DNA of 64,000 nt, taken from positions 1 to 64,000 of the forward strand of contig NZ_WSFU01000088.1 of NCBI RefSeq assembly GCF_016820635.1. The letters run 5' to 3'. This document shows, piece by piece, positions 28,104-37,931 of the stretch (the stretch's first letter is position 1; every line of letters begins with the position of its first letter). A program made the translations under genes and the position numbers. The stretch is from Anaeromonas gelatinilytica (GTDB lineage: Bacteria > Bacillota > Clostridia > Tissierellales > SIT17). Below the pieces are notes generated by a model. That model did not search any database. It was given only the letters and a program-made list of their open reading frames with translations, and had not been told where the DNA came from.

Positions 28104-29012
28104 TTATATCAACTCTTTTGCCAATCTAGATGCTACTTTAGCATTATTATAAACTAATTGTATATTTGATTTTAAACTTTCACCTTTTGTGACTTCTTTT
28201 ATTTTAGATAATAAGAATGGTGTTGTTTCTTTTCCTTTAATATTATTATCATCAGCTTCCTCTAAAGCATTATTAATTGCCTTATCTATCTCATTATAAT
28301 CCATTTCATATTCTTTTGGTATAGGATTTCCAATTACTAATCCACCTTTTAAATTTAAATCCCATTTCGTTTTAATAGCTTTTGCTAATTCTTTTTCTGA
28401 TTTCACTGAATAATCTACCTTAAATCCACTTTTTCTTGTATAAAATGCTGGAAATTCTTCTGTACCAAACCCAATTACAGGAACACCTTGAGTCTCTAAA
28501 TATTCCAAAGTTAAACCTATATCTAAAATAGATTTAGCTCCTGAACAAACAACTGCTACATCCGTGTTTGCTAATTCCATAAGATCTGCAGATATATCAA
28601 ATGTATCTTGGGCATTTCTATGAACACCGCCTATTCCTCCAGTAGCAAATACTCTTATATTTGCTAAATCTGCAATTATCATTGTAGTAGCCACGGTTGT
28701 TGCTCCATCTAACTCTTTCGATATAATAAATGGTAAATCTCTCCTGCTAGTTTTTACAACAGATTCTGATCTTCCCAAATATTCTAATTCCTCATCAGTT
28801 AGTCCAACTTTTATTTTACCCCCTAATATAGCAACAGTAGCAGGAATACTACCATTTTCTCTTACTATTCTTTCTACTTCTCTTGCTGTTTCTACATTTT
28901 GAGGATATGGCATTCCATGAGATATTATTGTTGATTCTAATGCTACCACTGGCTTTTTATTCTCTAATGCATCCTTTACCTCTTCATTAATCTCTATATA
29001 TTTTTCTAACAT
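28104..29012 (-). CDS. psuG: pseudouridine-5'-phosphate glycosidase
   Basis: This 302-residue enzyme splits pseudouridine 5'-phosphate into uracil and ribose 5-phosphate. Family signatures are VALESTIISHGMPYPQNVETA shortened here to STIISHGMPYPQN, the glycine-rich ATGGIGGVHR, VVCSGAKSILDIGLTLEYLET and GLVIGNPIPKEY. GAGGAGATGAGAAT precedes the ATG, which overlaps the end of psuK by seven bases. Together with the kinase upstream it forms a complete catabolic pair. Confidence 0.95.
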   Translation of the reverse strand: MLEKYIEINEEVKDALENKKPVVALESTIISHGMPYPQNVETAREVERIVRENGSIPATVAILGGKIKVGLTDEELEYLGRSESVVKTSRRDLPFIISKELDGATTVATTMIIADLANIRVFATGGIGGVHRNAQDTFDISADLMELANTDVAVVCSGAKSILDIGLTLEYLETQGVPVIGFGTEEFPAFYTRKSGFKVDYSVKSEKELAKAIKTKWDLNLKGGLVIGNPIPKEYEMDYNEIDKAINNALEEADDNNIKGKETTPFLLSKIKEVTKGESLKSNIQLVYNNAKVASRLAKELI

Positions 29013-30097
29013 ATTCTCATCTCCTCTATTAATTTATTTATATTATTTATTGACATATTCCTATTAACTGTATTTTCATCCATCATTGTAATTAATGATG
29101 ATGCTATTGAAAATATTACTATATCTTTTAAAGAAAATCCCTTGTGTTTCCCATAAATTAAAGCTGCCATAAATGCATCTCCAGCACCAGTAGCATTTAT
29201 TACATTAATTTGTGGACTTTTTATATGTCCAGATGTATCCATATTTTTATAATATACTCCATCCTTTCCCAATGTAATGATTATATTTTTAACTCCTTTA
29301 TTTAAAAAGAAATCTGCAACTCTATCTAAATCTTTATTAGATTTAATTTTAATTCCACTCAAAATCTCAGCCTCGTATTTATTAGGTTTAATAGTATGAA
29401 ATTTACCTATTATATCCTTTATTTTTAATGCTTTAGTTGTTGAAACTGTATCAATAAATATATCTTTCGTTTTATAATAATTAACTATATAATCTATTGA
29501 TTCCTTAGGTAAATTCGTATCCAAAACTATACACTTAGAAATTCCTATTAATCCTGTTTTCTTTCTTAGAAAATCTATTGTTATTTCATTAAATATATCC
29601 ATTGATGAAATTGCTACATTCATATCTCCATCATTATTTAATATTGATAAATAAGTAGATGTAGAATATTTATCAGTTACCAGTATATTCTCTGTAGATA
29701 GATTTGAAATCTGTAATTCTTTCAAAATTTTTCTTCCATATATATCATCGCCTACTGCAGAAATTAAATTTACTTTTACTCCTAATAATGAAAGGTTTTC
29801 TGCAATATTCCTACCAACACCTCCTACAGAAAGTTTTATCTCTCCAGGATTTGAATCTCTTTGAATTAAATTCTCTTTACTAAATCCTTGAATATCTATA
29901 TTACTACCTCCAATAACTACAATATCTTCATTATTAAGAATATAACCCTTTCCTTTAATAATACCTTTTTTCATTAAATTAGCTATGTGTACTGCTACTG
30001 AAGACCTTTTAATATTTAAGATGTTAGCTAATTCTTGTTGACTTATTAGAGGGTTTTCACTTATTATTTTTAATATTTCTTTTTCTCTATCAGTCAT
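29006..30097 (-). CDS. psuK: pseudouridine kinase with N-terminal HTH domain
   Basis: This 363-residue fusion has a winged helix-turn-helix at residues 1-55 (REKEILKIISENPLISQQELA, shortened: ISQQELANILNIKRSSV) and a PfkB-type sugar kinase from about 58. The kinase motifs are VVIGGSNIDIQG, LSVGGVGRNIAENL and the C-terminal NATGAGDAFMAALIYG with the catalytic Asp. The coupled psuG downstream gives the substrate as pseudouridine. The fused DNA-binding domain suggests that the enzyme may also control transcription. Other PfkB nucleoside kinases remain possible but less likely next to psuG. Confidence 0.9.
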   Translation of the reverse strand: MTDREKEILKIISENPLISQQELANILNIKRSSVAVHIANLMKKGIIKGKGYILNNEDIVVIGGSNIDIQGFSKENLIQRDSNPGEIKLSVGGVGRNIAENLSLLGVKVNLISAVGDDIYGRKILKELQISNLSTENILVTDKYSTSTYLSILNNDGDMNVAISSMDIFNEITIDFLRKKTGLIGISKCIVLDTNLPKESIDYIVNYYKTKDIFIDTVSTTKALKIKDIIGKFHTIKPNKYEAEILSGIKIKSNKDLDRVADFFLNKGVKNIIITLGKDGVYYKNMDTSGHIKSPQINVINATGAGDAFMAALIYGKHKGFSLKDIVIFSIASSLITMMDENTVNRNMSINNINKLIEEMRIC

Positions 30098-30281
30098 TAT
30101 AACACCAACTTTTGTTTATTTAATAAACTTATGTCTATATATTATGATTATAATTTCATTTTGTCAAGTATTTTTTATTCTTATAAAAATTCCTCTAATA
30201 CATCAAAGATTTCCATACGCTACCATATTTAAATTAAATATCTATAGACAGACTTTAATTTAAAAAACTTTGACGTCAAAA

Positions 30282-30303
30282 AAGGAGACATTTCCGCCTC
30301 CTT
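30282..30303 (-). terminator. terminator after rarA
   Basis: Stem AAGGAG (30282-30287) and CTCCTT (30298-30303) with a ten-base loop; the minus strand continues TTTTTTG. It lies 14 bases past the rarA stop. Confidence 0.7.
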
Positions 30304-30316
30304 AGTATAATTTGAA

Positions 30317-31588
30317 TTAAGTACTTTTATTCTTTTTAATCTTTTTCTGAAACTCTTGAAATTTTAACTCCATTTTATTATTAGCTGGTTCATAATATTT
30401 TCTATCTTTAATATTATCTGGTAAATATTGTTGTTCCACATAATGATTTGGATAAGAGTGAGGATATTTATATTCTACTCCTCTACCTAATTTAGCAGAA
30501 TTTTTATAATGACTATCTTTTATATGAATTGGTATATCTCCAATATTACCTGTATCAATATCTTTTAAAGCTTTATCTATTGCATTTATAGCTGAATTTG
30601 ATTTTGGCGAATTAGCTAACAAAATGACTCCTTGAGCTAATGGAATTCTAGCTTCTGGAAATCCTAATTTCAAAGCTGATTCTACACAATTATTAACTAT
30701 TGTTATTGCATTAGGATAAGCTAAACCAATGTCTTCCGAAGCAATTACTAATAAACGTCTACAAATAGATGTTAAATCTCCAGCCTTTATTAATCTTGCA
30801 AGATAATGAATTGCAGCATCAACATCACTTCCCCTAATTGACTTTTGAAATGCGCTAAGAGTATCATAATGATTATCCCCAAATTTATCATAATTAAACC
30901 CAGAAGTTTGAGTACATTCCTTAGCTATTTCTAAATCTATTAATATATTATCTTTATTTAAACTGTAATATATTGCTGATTCTAAATTATTTAATCCCGT
31001 TCTCAAATCACCATTAGCCATATTAGCTATATATTCTAAAGCTTCATCCTTATAATCAATATTTTTATTTACTACTTCTTTTTCTGCAAAAATAATTCCT
31101 CTTTTTAATCCCTGAATAATATCTTCAACTTGAAGTTTTTTAAATTCAAAAATAGTAGATCTACTTATAATAGCATTAAAAATTGTAAAATAAGGATTTT
31201 CTGTAGTACTAGATATCAGCGTAATCTGTCCATTCTCAATAAATTTTAATAATGATTGTTGTTGCTTTTTATTAAAATTTTGAATCTCATCTAAATAGAG
31301 TAATATACCATCTTTAGCTAAAAAAGTATCTAAATCATTTATTATATTTTTTATATCTTTAACTGAAGCATTTGTAGCATTAAGTTTATATAATCTTTTA
31401 CTCGTAGAATCAGCAATTATGTTAGCTACTGTAGTCTTTCCAGTTCCTGGTGGTCCATAAAAAATCATATTTGGTATATGTTTAGACTCAATAATATTTT
31501 TAAGTAATTTTTCTTTTCCTAATATATGTTTTTGACCTACAACTTCTTCTAAAGTTTTAGGTCTTACTAAATCTGCTAAGGGTTTCAT
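30317..31588 (-). CDS. rarA: replication-associated recombination protein A (RarA/MgsA)
   Basis: This 423-residue AAA+ ATPase acts at stalled replication forks. The N-terminus PLADLVRPKTLEEVVGQKHIL, shortened LADLVRPKTLEEVVGQ, is diagnostic. The Walker A motif is GPPGTGKTTVANII (near residue 45), Walker B is LYLDEIQNF, and SSTTENPYF is sensor 1. The C-terminal clamp-loader-like part has SEDIGLAYP, LPEARIPLAQG-like FPEARIPLAQGVI and YPHSYPNHYVEQQYLPD. The length is normal. It stands alone with its own terminator. Confidence 0.95.
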   Translation of the reverse strand: MKPLADLVRPKTLEEVVGQKHILGKEKLLKNIIESKHIPNMIFYGPPGTGKTTVANIIADSTSKRLYKLNATNASVKDIKNIINDLDTFLAKDGILLYLDEIQNFNKKQQQSLLKFIENGQITLISSTTENPYFTIFNAIISRSTIFEFKKLQVEDIIQGLKRGIIFAEKEVVNKNIDYKDEALEYIANMANGDLRTGLNNLESAIYYSLNKDNILIDLEIAKECTQTSGFNYDKFGDNHYDTLSAFQKSIRGSDVDAAIHYLARLIKAGDLTSICRRLLVIASEDIGLAYPNAITIVNNCVESALKLGFPEARIPLAQGVILLANSPKSNSAINAIDKALKDIDTGNIGDIPIHIKDSHYKNSAKLGRGVEYKYPHSYPNHYVEQQYLPDNIKDRKYYEPANNKMELKFQEFQKKIKKNKST

Positions 31589-31845
31589 AATATCACCTTT
31601 CAGTTATTCAATAATATAATATCCTATATTATTATACTTAAATTATTTTATTAATATCATTTATTATATAGAAATAAACTACAAAATGTATTATATCATC
31701 AGTAACATTAGTTGTAAAAAAATTCTTCTTGTCATCTTATATATTAATTCTATTTAAAATATTTACTATAATATTAACTTTATACAATTAATAACTCTCT
31801 ATTTTTTCATATAATATATTTTTCTTGTTTTAATATTATTTATAT
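31589..31845. other. AT-rich intergenic region, rarA / epimerase
   Basis: This 257-base gap between two minus-strand genes is almost entirely A and T. I see no reading frame with a ribosome site, no strong hairpin with a U-run and no repeat longer than expected in such sequence. It must contain the rarA promoter. Confidence 0.4.
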
Positions 31846-32793
31846 CTATATATTATATAATTGTTTTATATATTTAATTTCTTCATTTATTCCTTTGTCT
31901 ATATCAGTATTTTTTTCTCTATATATTATTTTTTCATAAATATTTGTACAAGCCTTAGTATTCATTTGTTCCTCTATTATTGGTTCTGTATATATAATTT
32001 TTCCTTTTTTATTTAATATATCTTCTATTATAGTTATAGAATCATTCACACTTAATGAATAACCTTCACCAATGTTTATAACTGTATCTAGAACTTCTCT
32101 ATTAAGTAATTGAATAATAGAATCTACCACATCATCCACATAAATAAAATCTCTCTTTTGATTTCCATCTCCATAAACAATTATATCTTCATCTAATAAA
32201 ATATTTTTTATAAATTTATGAAATGCCATATCTGGTCTTTGATGTGGTCCATATGTTGTAAAAAATCTTAAATTAATTATATCAATATTATAAGTATGAC
32301 CATAATAAGTAGATAAACTTTCCCCCGCTAGTTTGCTAACACCATATAAAGATATTGGTTTCGGATTACTGATTTCTGACATAGGTAATATTCCATTCTC
32401 TCCATACACAGTAGAGGAAGATGCATATATAAATTTTTCAACACCTTTATTTTTTATAGATTCTAATATTCTTTGAGTAGCAATGATATTATATCTAATA
32501 TATTCATCAAAATTAATTTCATTACAATTATTAACTCCAGGTATATCTGCTAAATGTACTACACTATCAATATTCAATCCTTTTATCAGACGTTTCATAT
32601 TAGGGTCTAATATATTATTTTCTAAAAAAATAAAATTTGGATCACCTAATAAATTCTTTAAATTAAACTCTTTTATAAACTTATCATAATTATGATAAAA
32701 ATTATCTACTCCTAATACTTTATAACCCTTACGAAGTAACTCTTCGCATAATTTACTCCCAACAAATCCAGCTGCTCCTGTAATTAAAATCAT
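31846..32793 (-). CDS. NAD-dependent sugar-nucleotide epimerase/dehydratase
   Basis: This 315-residue extended short-chain dehydrogenase has the nucleotide-binding GAAGFVGSKL at residue 6 and the catalytic YGVSKLAGE (Tyr/Lys near residue 150) preceded by YASSSTVYGENG. RFFTTYGPHQRPDMAFHKF, shortened FFTTYGPHQRPDMA, is typical of UDP-glucuronate 4-epimerases and related GalE-like enzymes. It should modify a sugar nucleotide for cell-surface polysaccharide. No polysaccharide genes are adjacent, so the substrate is uncertain. AAGGAGG precedes the ATG. Confidence 0.85.
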   Translation of the reverse strand: MILITGAAGFVGSKLCEELLRKGYKVLGVDNFYHNYDKFIKEFNLKNLLGDPNFIFLENNILDPNMKRLIKGLNIDSVVHLADIPGVNNCNEINFDEYIRYNIIATQRILESIKNKGVEKFIYASSSTVYGENGILPMSEISNPKPISLYGVSKLAGESLSTYYGHTYNIDIINLRFFTTYGPHQRPDMAFHKFIKNILLDEDIIVYGDGNQKRDFIYVDDVVDSIIQLLNREVLDTVINIGEGYSLSVNDSITIIEDILNKKGKIIYTEPIIEEQMNTKACTNIYEKIIYREKNTDIDKGINEEIKYIKQLYNI

Positions 32794-32853
32794 AAAAAAC
32801 CTCCTTAATCATATTATTTATTATTAATATATGATATAAGGAAGCTTTTTGTT

Positions 32854-33183
32854 TTATATGCTTTTACGAATATATCTACCAGATATAGGATATGAGTAAT
32901 CATTATTATTTGCTATATTTATAGTTGCAATAATAGGAAAAATAAATGTTACTATTGCTATTAATATTAAAAGTGGTATTCCTATTAAAATTAAAACTAA
33001 TATTCCAGCAATTGCTCCCAAAACTAATATCATAATATGAAAACCTAAGGCTTCCATCGCTTGAGTTTTTATGAACCCATCTTTGGCAAATAATAGAATA
33101 ATTAAAGGAATAATTATAGGCATACCAATAAATATTCCTAAATGACATATAATTGATAATATTTTTTGTTCATTTGTTAACAC
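32854..33183 (-). CDS. DUF4870 membrane protein
   Basis: This 109-residue protein has three hydrophobic segments (about 8-28, 45-68 and 70-90) and the DUF4870 pattern: an N-terminal LSIICHLGIFIGMP, the KDGFIKTQAMEALGFHI loop and the C-terminal INIANNNDYSYPISGRYI. The GTG at 33183 has AAGGGAG upstream. The function is unknown; relatives are small membrane proteins of wide distribution. A different overlapping frame in the same region has no coding features. Confidence 0.82.
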   Translation of the reverse strand: MLTNEQKILSIICHLGIFIGMPIIIPLIILLFAKDGFIKTQAMEALGFHIMILVLGAIAGILVLILIGIPLLILIAIVTFIFPIIATINIANNNDYSYPISGRYIRKSI

Positions 33184-33237
33184 TTTTTCACTCCCTTCCT
33201 TATATACTATTATATTATATTGGAAGTTAATAAATCT

Positions 33238-34302
33238 TTAAATAATTTTTTTCGAAACATATTGTGAAGTCATTAATTTTAATATACTACCATAATTTAG
33301 TTTAAATAATACTTCATCTCCAATTTTATATTCTTTATCACTATCAGTAACATCTATTATTAAATGATCACTACTTTCTCCTATTAATAAAATATTACCA
33401 TCCATTGGAATTAAATCATCTATTTCAACATCCTGTTTTCCAATGGCACATATAGCTCTTTTTCTATTTCCTTTGTCTGTAAATTTAGGTTTTCTTCCAA
33501 AAGCATCCATTCCAATTTCACCAATAGGTACTGAAGGTTTTTCCTTCAATTCTATTATCTGAGCTGCTAATTTAAAGCAGTCATTATAAGTATTCTTGAT
33601 TTGATTTCCGAAGGCTGTTTCTCTGCCTAATATTAAAGCTTCTCCTAGTCTTAATTGATTAATCTTATCTGGCATTTCTCCAGATTCTATTAAATGTAAA
33701 GAAGATGAATTACCACCAGATAACACCTCTAATTTTATATTGAATTTTTTTTCTATATTTTCTCCTATTTCAACTAATCTATTTAAATTGTCCCTACTAG
33801 GTATAACTCCTCCATAACAAGTAAGATTAGTTCCTAATCCCAATAATTTAATCCCTTTAAAGTTTAATATCTTTTCAACTGAATCATAAATCTTGCTTTC
33901 ATCAAATATTCCTTCTCTTAAATCACCTAAATCTATCATTAAAATAATACTATGGATCTTATTTTGCTTAATTGCAGAATTTGATAATAACTGTATTGTT
34001 TCAACTTCTGAGTTAAGAGATATATCTGAATACTTCACTATTTCATCTATTTCAGATAACATAGGCAATCTCAACATTAATTTTGGAACATTAATATCTT
34101 TAATCTTTTTTATATTCTCTATTCTTGAATCAGCTAAAAATTGGACTCCCCCTTCAACATATATTTTAGCTAAATCTCTATTAGCACAAAAGGCTTTAGT
34201 TACACCTCCAACATTAATACCATTACTTCTACATATATTTACTAGATTCTCTACATTCTTTTTTAATTTATCTCTATAAATTAAAATTTTTGGATACGAC
34301 AT
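33238..34302 (-). CDS. orr: ornithine racemase
   Basis: This 354-residue PLP enzyme of the alanine racemase/YggS-like fold III should convert L-ornithine to D-ornithine, the substrate of OraSE. The N-terminal PLP lysine is in GGVTKAFCANRDLAKIY (near residue 32), and AICAIGKQDVE and MDAFGRKP lie in the C-terminal half. Its position at the end of the ora cluster supports the specificity, as in C. sticklandii orr. ATG at 34302 follows GGAGG; the longer in-frame start precedes that site. A strong hairpin separates it from the reactivase gene, so its transcription may be reduced or separate. Confidence 0.88.
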   Translation of the reverse strand: MSYPKILIYRDKLKKNVENLVNICRSNGINVGGVTKAFCANRDLAKIYVEGGVQFLADSRIENIKKIKDINVPKLMLRLPMLSEIDEIVKYSDISLNSEVETIQLLSNSAIKQNKIHSIILMIDLGDLREGIFDESKIYDSVEKILNFKGIKLLGLGTNLTCYGGVIPSRDNLNRLVEIGENIEKKFNIKLEVLSGGNSSSLHLIESGEMPDKINQLRLGEALILGRETAFGNQIKNTYNDCFKLAAQIIELKEKPSVPIGEIGMDAFGRKPKFTDKGNRKRAICAIGKQDVEIDDLIPMDGNILLIGESSDHLIIDVTDSDKEYKIGDEVLFKLNYGSILKLMTSQYVSKKII

Positions 34303-34323
34303 TTTTACAAAACCTCCTTTTTT

Positions 34324-34354
34324 AAATAAGTCCAACCAATGGTTGGACTTATTT
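34324..34354 (-). terminator. strong hairpin between the reactivase gene and orr
   Basis: A perfect 14-bp stem, AAATAAGTCCAACC (34324-34337) and its complement (34341-34354), with a three-base loop. The minus strand then reads AAAAAAGGAGG, the orr ribosome site, so there is no U-run beyond ATTT. It may be a terminator, a processing site or an RNA stability element rather than a full stop. Confidence 0.6.
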
Positions 34355-34363
34355 AATAAGTTA

Positions 34364-35728
34364 TTATATTTTTAAACTTTTCTTTAATAAAGATAATGCT
34401 GCCTCTGGATATTCTTTAGATAAAACTCCTAATGAAGCCATTATATAGTCATTGTCTACCAATATTTTAGCTTCTTTATTTGGAAATAAATCATTTCCTT
34501 TATTACTTCGTGCAATTTCTTTCATTATTTCTACTCTATTTGGCAACCTTGTTAATGCTCCTCCAGTTCCTACAATATATTTTACATTTGTTAAATCTTT
34601 TCCTTCTGCAACAGTTTTCTTTCCTGAAGGACCATAAAGATTCCTAAATTTACCTGCATGTCTTTGTACAGAAGTCATAGTTGCTTCTTTAGTAAGTTCT
34701 TCAACAAATTTCTTCTCCATATCAGTATGTGGAATTGGTTTATGATTTTTTATTAATTCTTCAAGTTTTTCTAAAGAAATATTTAACCTAGATGCCAATT
34801 CCTCTACCCCTATTCTATTTACGATATTCTTCATATTTACATATACCCCTAAATCACCTTCTACAGTTCTCTTTGCTACAGGTTCTGGATTGATTAATAT
34901 TCTATTTACTTCTTCACTACCTTCTGTAACCGAATGTAAATCAGTAGTAGCACCTCCAACATCTAAAGTGATCAAATCTCCAATTTCTTCTTTTAATAAT
35001 TTTGACGCTAACATCACAGCTCCTGGAGTTGGTATTATAGGTCCATTAACAATATCTCTTACTTTTGTCATTCCAGGTGCATGAATTATATGTTCCTCAA
35101 AAACATCTTGAATTACTCTTCTTGTAGGTTCAATATTTAATTGATCAATTTTAGGATATACATTTTCTACTAAATATAATTTTGATGGGGTATCTTCAAA
35201 TATTAATCTGATTTCTTCTTGATTTTCAATGTTACCTGCATATATTATAGGTACATTTAAATTCAATTCTGCAATTTTTTCGGCATTATGGATAGCGGTA
35301 TCTCTTTCTCCATAATCTACTCCTCCAGCTATTAATATTATATTAGGATTTATCTCTTTTATCTTTTTTATATCCGTTCTTCTCAGTTTACCTGATGTTA
35401 TTTGATGAATATTGGCACCTGCACCTAAAGCAGCTTCTTTTGCAGCTTTCACAGTCATATCATATACTAATCCATGAACCGTCATTCGAAGTCCACCTGC
35501 TGCTGAACTGGTTGCAATCAATTTATCATATCCAATCTTATCTACTCCTAAATTTTCCTTTAAATCATCAATTGCAGCATTCAATCCAATATTGACATCT
35601 CCCTCATCAACACTAGTAGGAGCTTGCCCTTGCCCTATAAATTTAGGATAAGAAGTAAAAATTTCATTAAATGCATTTATTACTGTAGTAGTGCTCCCAA
35701 TTTCAGCAACTAAAATATTAATTTTCAT
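34364..35728 (-). CDS. aminomutase-reactivating ATPase (GlmL/MutL family)
   Basis: This 454-residue ASKHA-fold ATPase belongs to the GlmL/MutL family found beside B12-dependent mutases. It should release damaged cobalamin from OraSE. Visible motifs are the phosphate-1 loop VAEIGSTTTVINAF at residue 7, LITLDVGGATTDLHSV near 245 (phosphate-2 region) and YIVGTGGALTRLP near 390. The ATG overlaps the oraE stop (ATGAAAATTAA), showing tight coupling. The length agrees with the family. It sits between oraE and orr, the same context as in amino-acid-fermenting clostridia. Confidence 0.9.
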   Translation of the reverse strand: MKINILVAEIGSTTTVINAFNEIFTSYPKFIGQGQAPTSVDEGDVNIGLNAAIDDLKENLGVDKIGYDKLIATSSAAGGLRMTVHGLVYDMTVKAAKEAALGAGANIHQITSGKLRRTDIKKIKEINPNIILIAGGVDYGERDTAIHNAEKIAELNLNVPIIYAGNIENQEEIRLIFEDTPSKLYLVENVYPKIDQLNIEPTRRVIQDVFEEHIIHAPGMTKVRDIVNGPIIPTPGAVMLASKLLKEEIGDLITLDVGGATTDLHSVTEGSEEVNRILINPEPVAKRTVEGDLGVYVNMKNIVNRIGVEELASRLNISLEKLEELIKNHKPIPHTDMEKKFVEELTKEATMTSVQRHAGKFRNLYGPSGKKTVAEGKDLTNVKYIVGTGGALTRLPNRVEIMKEIARSNKGNDLFPNKEAKILVDNDYIMASLGVLSKEYPEAALSLLKKSLKI

Positions 35729-37931
35729 TTCTTTTTCTTCTCATTTCAACTAATTTTGTAGCAACATGGATACCTTTACTTCCTCTACCAAAACCAGCAT
35801 CCATTCCATTGCTTACAGCTATCTCTGGTGTAACTTGTGTACCACCAGCTAGAATTGTAATTTTATCTCTTATACCTTTCTCTATAGCTAATTCATGGAT
35901 TTTTGACATGTTCTTATAATGAATATCATCATGACTTATTATAGTTGATGCTAGAATTGCATCAGCTTTAGTCTCAATTGCTGCATCCACTAATTTTTCT
36001 ACAGGCACTGAAGTTCCTAAATAATGACACTCAATACCATATTTCTCAATTCCTCCGTGCTTAATATCTATTATCTCTCTAAGGCCTACAGAATGCTCAT
36101 CTTCTCCAACTGTTCCTGCTACAATTGTCATTGAATTATTTTCTATGTCTTCCCTAATTTCATCCTCGCTCATCATCTTGGGTTTTGGTGGTATAACTAA
36201 ATCATCTGTATCAATTGTAAATGGTACTCTACCTTTTATTTCTATTTTAGTACCCTCAGCATATTGCATAATTTCTTTGTGAATAACCTCAACATCTTCT
36301 AAGCCCATCTTTTTACCAATTTCTATAGCTGCAAATTCTGCAACTCTCTCATTAGTCGGTAAGAATAAAGTGGTTTGAACAATCCCATCTCCTTGCCATT
36401 CCATTTCTGGCTTAAGTTTTGTTGATTCTCTTAATTCCTTAGTTTCTTCTAACCTAACATTTACATTGTCATTTTCATCTAACTCATCAATATAAACAAT
36501 TTTATCTGAATTTTTTAGCGTATCTCCATTTATGAGGCTTGATGGATTATCTTCAGCTGATTCATCATATTGAGATACATTGTTATATCCAAAAAACGCT
36601 GTAACCGGCGCCATATAATCTTCATCTCTTTCGTATACGGTACCTTCACCGATTCCACCATCTATTTTTCTTGCTATACCATCACCATTTCTTTCAGGAT
36701 ATTGACCAGAATCTACAAAAAATCCTTCCTCTACTGCCTTAAAATATCCTCCTGTTTCAATTATTTCTTCCATAAATAGTACAGCTCTTTCTTTTAATTC
36801 TCTTACTTTATCAGCAAGTTCTCCTTTATCTCTCTTAATTTGTACCATTTCAGTTAATCCATCCATACCTGCTAAAGCTTGTTTAGCTGTATCAGTACCT
36901 TCTATATTATATATATGCCATGGTACATTTCTTCCTTCATCAGGAGTAATTGTAGATTGAATCTCTGCCCTAGTTAATTTAGATATTAATAAGTTTAATG
37001 TATGAGTTACAGTTGCTTCTCTAGTAGACGATCCCATATATTTAGTATTTTGTTGTGCTCTCATTTTATATTCTCTAAATAACTCTCTTAACGCAACTGC
37101 ATAAGGTAAATCTAATCTCATAGATGGTGCTGGCGGAGCAGTAGGGGGAACTGTTGATAACGCAATATTCTCTTTATCCATACCTACTTTTACAGAAAAT
37201 ATTGAATTTAATGCATGTTGTACCATTAATTCAGGCATAACTTTCCATGCTTCTCTAGCTGTTGCATTAGCATTATGAGCTCCATCTATCTGGGCCATTC
37301 CAGCCCACGACATGACCTTCTTAGCATTAGCTGCATCAACAAACGATCTTATCATATTTATATTTCTATAAAGCACATTATATTGAGGATCCTGATGAGC
37401 TCCATTTACCCCTTCTTCTGCAAACATTACTGCTATTTCAGGTCCTGCAACACCACTAACATAGGAATGATAATTAATTGGTCTGCCTACTTCATCTTCA
37501 ATAATATCCAAAGCTTTTCTTTGAGCTCTAACTTGTTTTCTAGTAATTGGTATACCACCAACTCCTTGAGGTGTACCTTCAATAAGTCCATCAAAATGAC
37601 TTTGTCCAGCGGTTCTTATAACCATAAGATGATCAGCTCCATGCCAAGCTGCCATTCTCATTCTTCTAATATCATCCTCAAATCTTCCTGAAGCTATTTC
37701 AGTAGTTATCACACTAGTTGGTTGTGGATCTATATCATTAAAATAATGAGCTGAAGGCAACGGCTGACTTTGCTTTAAATTTTCAGCAGTATCATAATAT
37801 TCAAATTGTCCTATCTTTCTTTTTTCTCCAGTACCTTTTCTCCATGTCCAACCTGTTCTTCTAGGTCTATACTTGTCTAGATCTTTTAAGATTTCCTTTA
37901 TATCTAACTTTTCATTTGGTTTAAGCTCCAC
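35718..37931 (-). CDS. oraE: D-ornithine 4,5-aminomutase large subunit
   Basis: This 737-residue PLP- and adenosylcobalamin-dependent subunit moves the terminal amino group of D-ornithine to give 2,4-diaminopentanoate. It follows C. sticklandii OraE closely along its length: ITTEIASGRFEDDIRRMRMA, AGQSHFDGLIEGTPQG, GVNGAHQDPQYNVLYRNINM and SRPE-type C-terminal Rossmann domain with GEDEHSVGLREIIDIKHGG. That last stretch holds the cobalamin-ligand His (DEHSVG, equivalent to His618) and, eleven residues on, the PLP lysine (equivalent to Lys629). GTG at 37931 follows GGAGGTG; the GTG three codons earlier is the ribosome site itself. It overlaps oraS by 11 bases. Confidence 0.96.
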   Translation of the reverse strand: MELKPNEKLDIKEILKDLDKYRPRRTGWTWRKGTGEKRKIGQFEYYDTAENLKQSQPLPSAHYFNDIDPQPTSVITTEIASGRFEDDIRRMRMAAWHGADHLMVIRTAGQSHFDGLIEGTPQGVGGIPITRKQVRAQRKALDIIEDEVGRPINYHSYVSGVAGPEIAVMFAEEGVNGAHQDPQYNVLYRNINMIRSFVDAANAKKVMSWAGMAQIDGAHNANATAREAWKVMPELMVQHALNSIFSVKVGMDKENIALSTVPPTAPPAPSMRLDLPYAVALRELFREYKMRAQQNTKYMGSSTREATVTHTLNLLISKLTRAEIQSTITPDEGRNVPWHIYNIEGTDTAKQALAGMDGLTEMVQIKRDKGELADKVRELKERAVLFMEEIIETGGYFKAVEEGFFVDSGQYPERNGDGIARKIDGGIGEGTVYERDEDYMAPVTAFFGYNNVSQYDESAEDNPSSLINGDTLKNSDKIVYIDELDENDNVNVRLEETKELRESTKLKPEMEWQGDGIVQTTLFLPTNERVAEFAAIEIGKKMGLEDVEVIHKEIMQYAEGTKIEIKGRVPFTIDTDDLVIPPKPKMMSEDEIREDIENNSMTIVAGTVGEDEHSVGLREIIDIKHGGIEKYGIECHYLGTSVPVEKLVDAAIETKADAILASTIISHDDIHYKNMSKIHELAIEKGIRDKITILAGGTQVTPEIAVSNGMDAGFGRGSKGIHVATKLVEMRRKRNEN

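Noticed and set aside
32906-33148. Second minus-strand frame within the DUF4870 gene
   Set aside because: Ser/Asn/Tyr-rich translation typical of a shifted frame; the DUF4870 frame has the conserved motifs and ribosome site.
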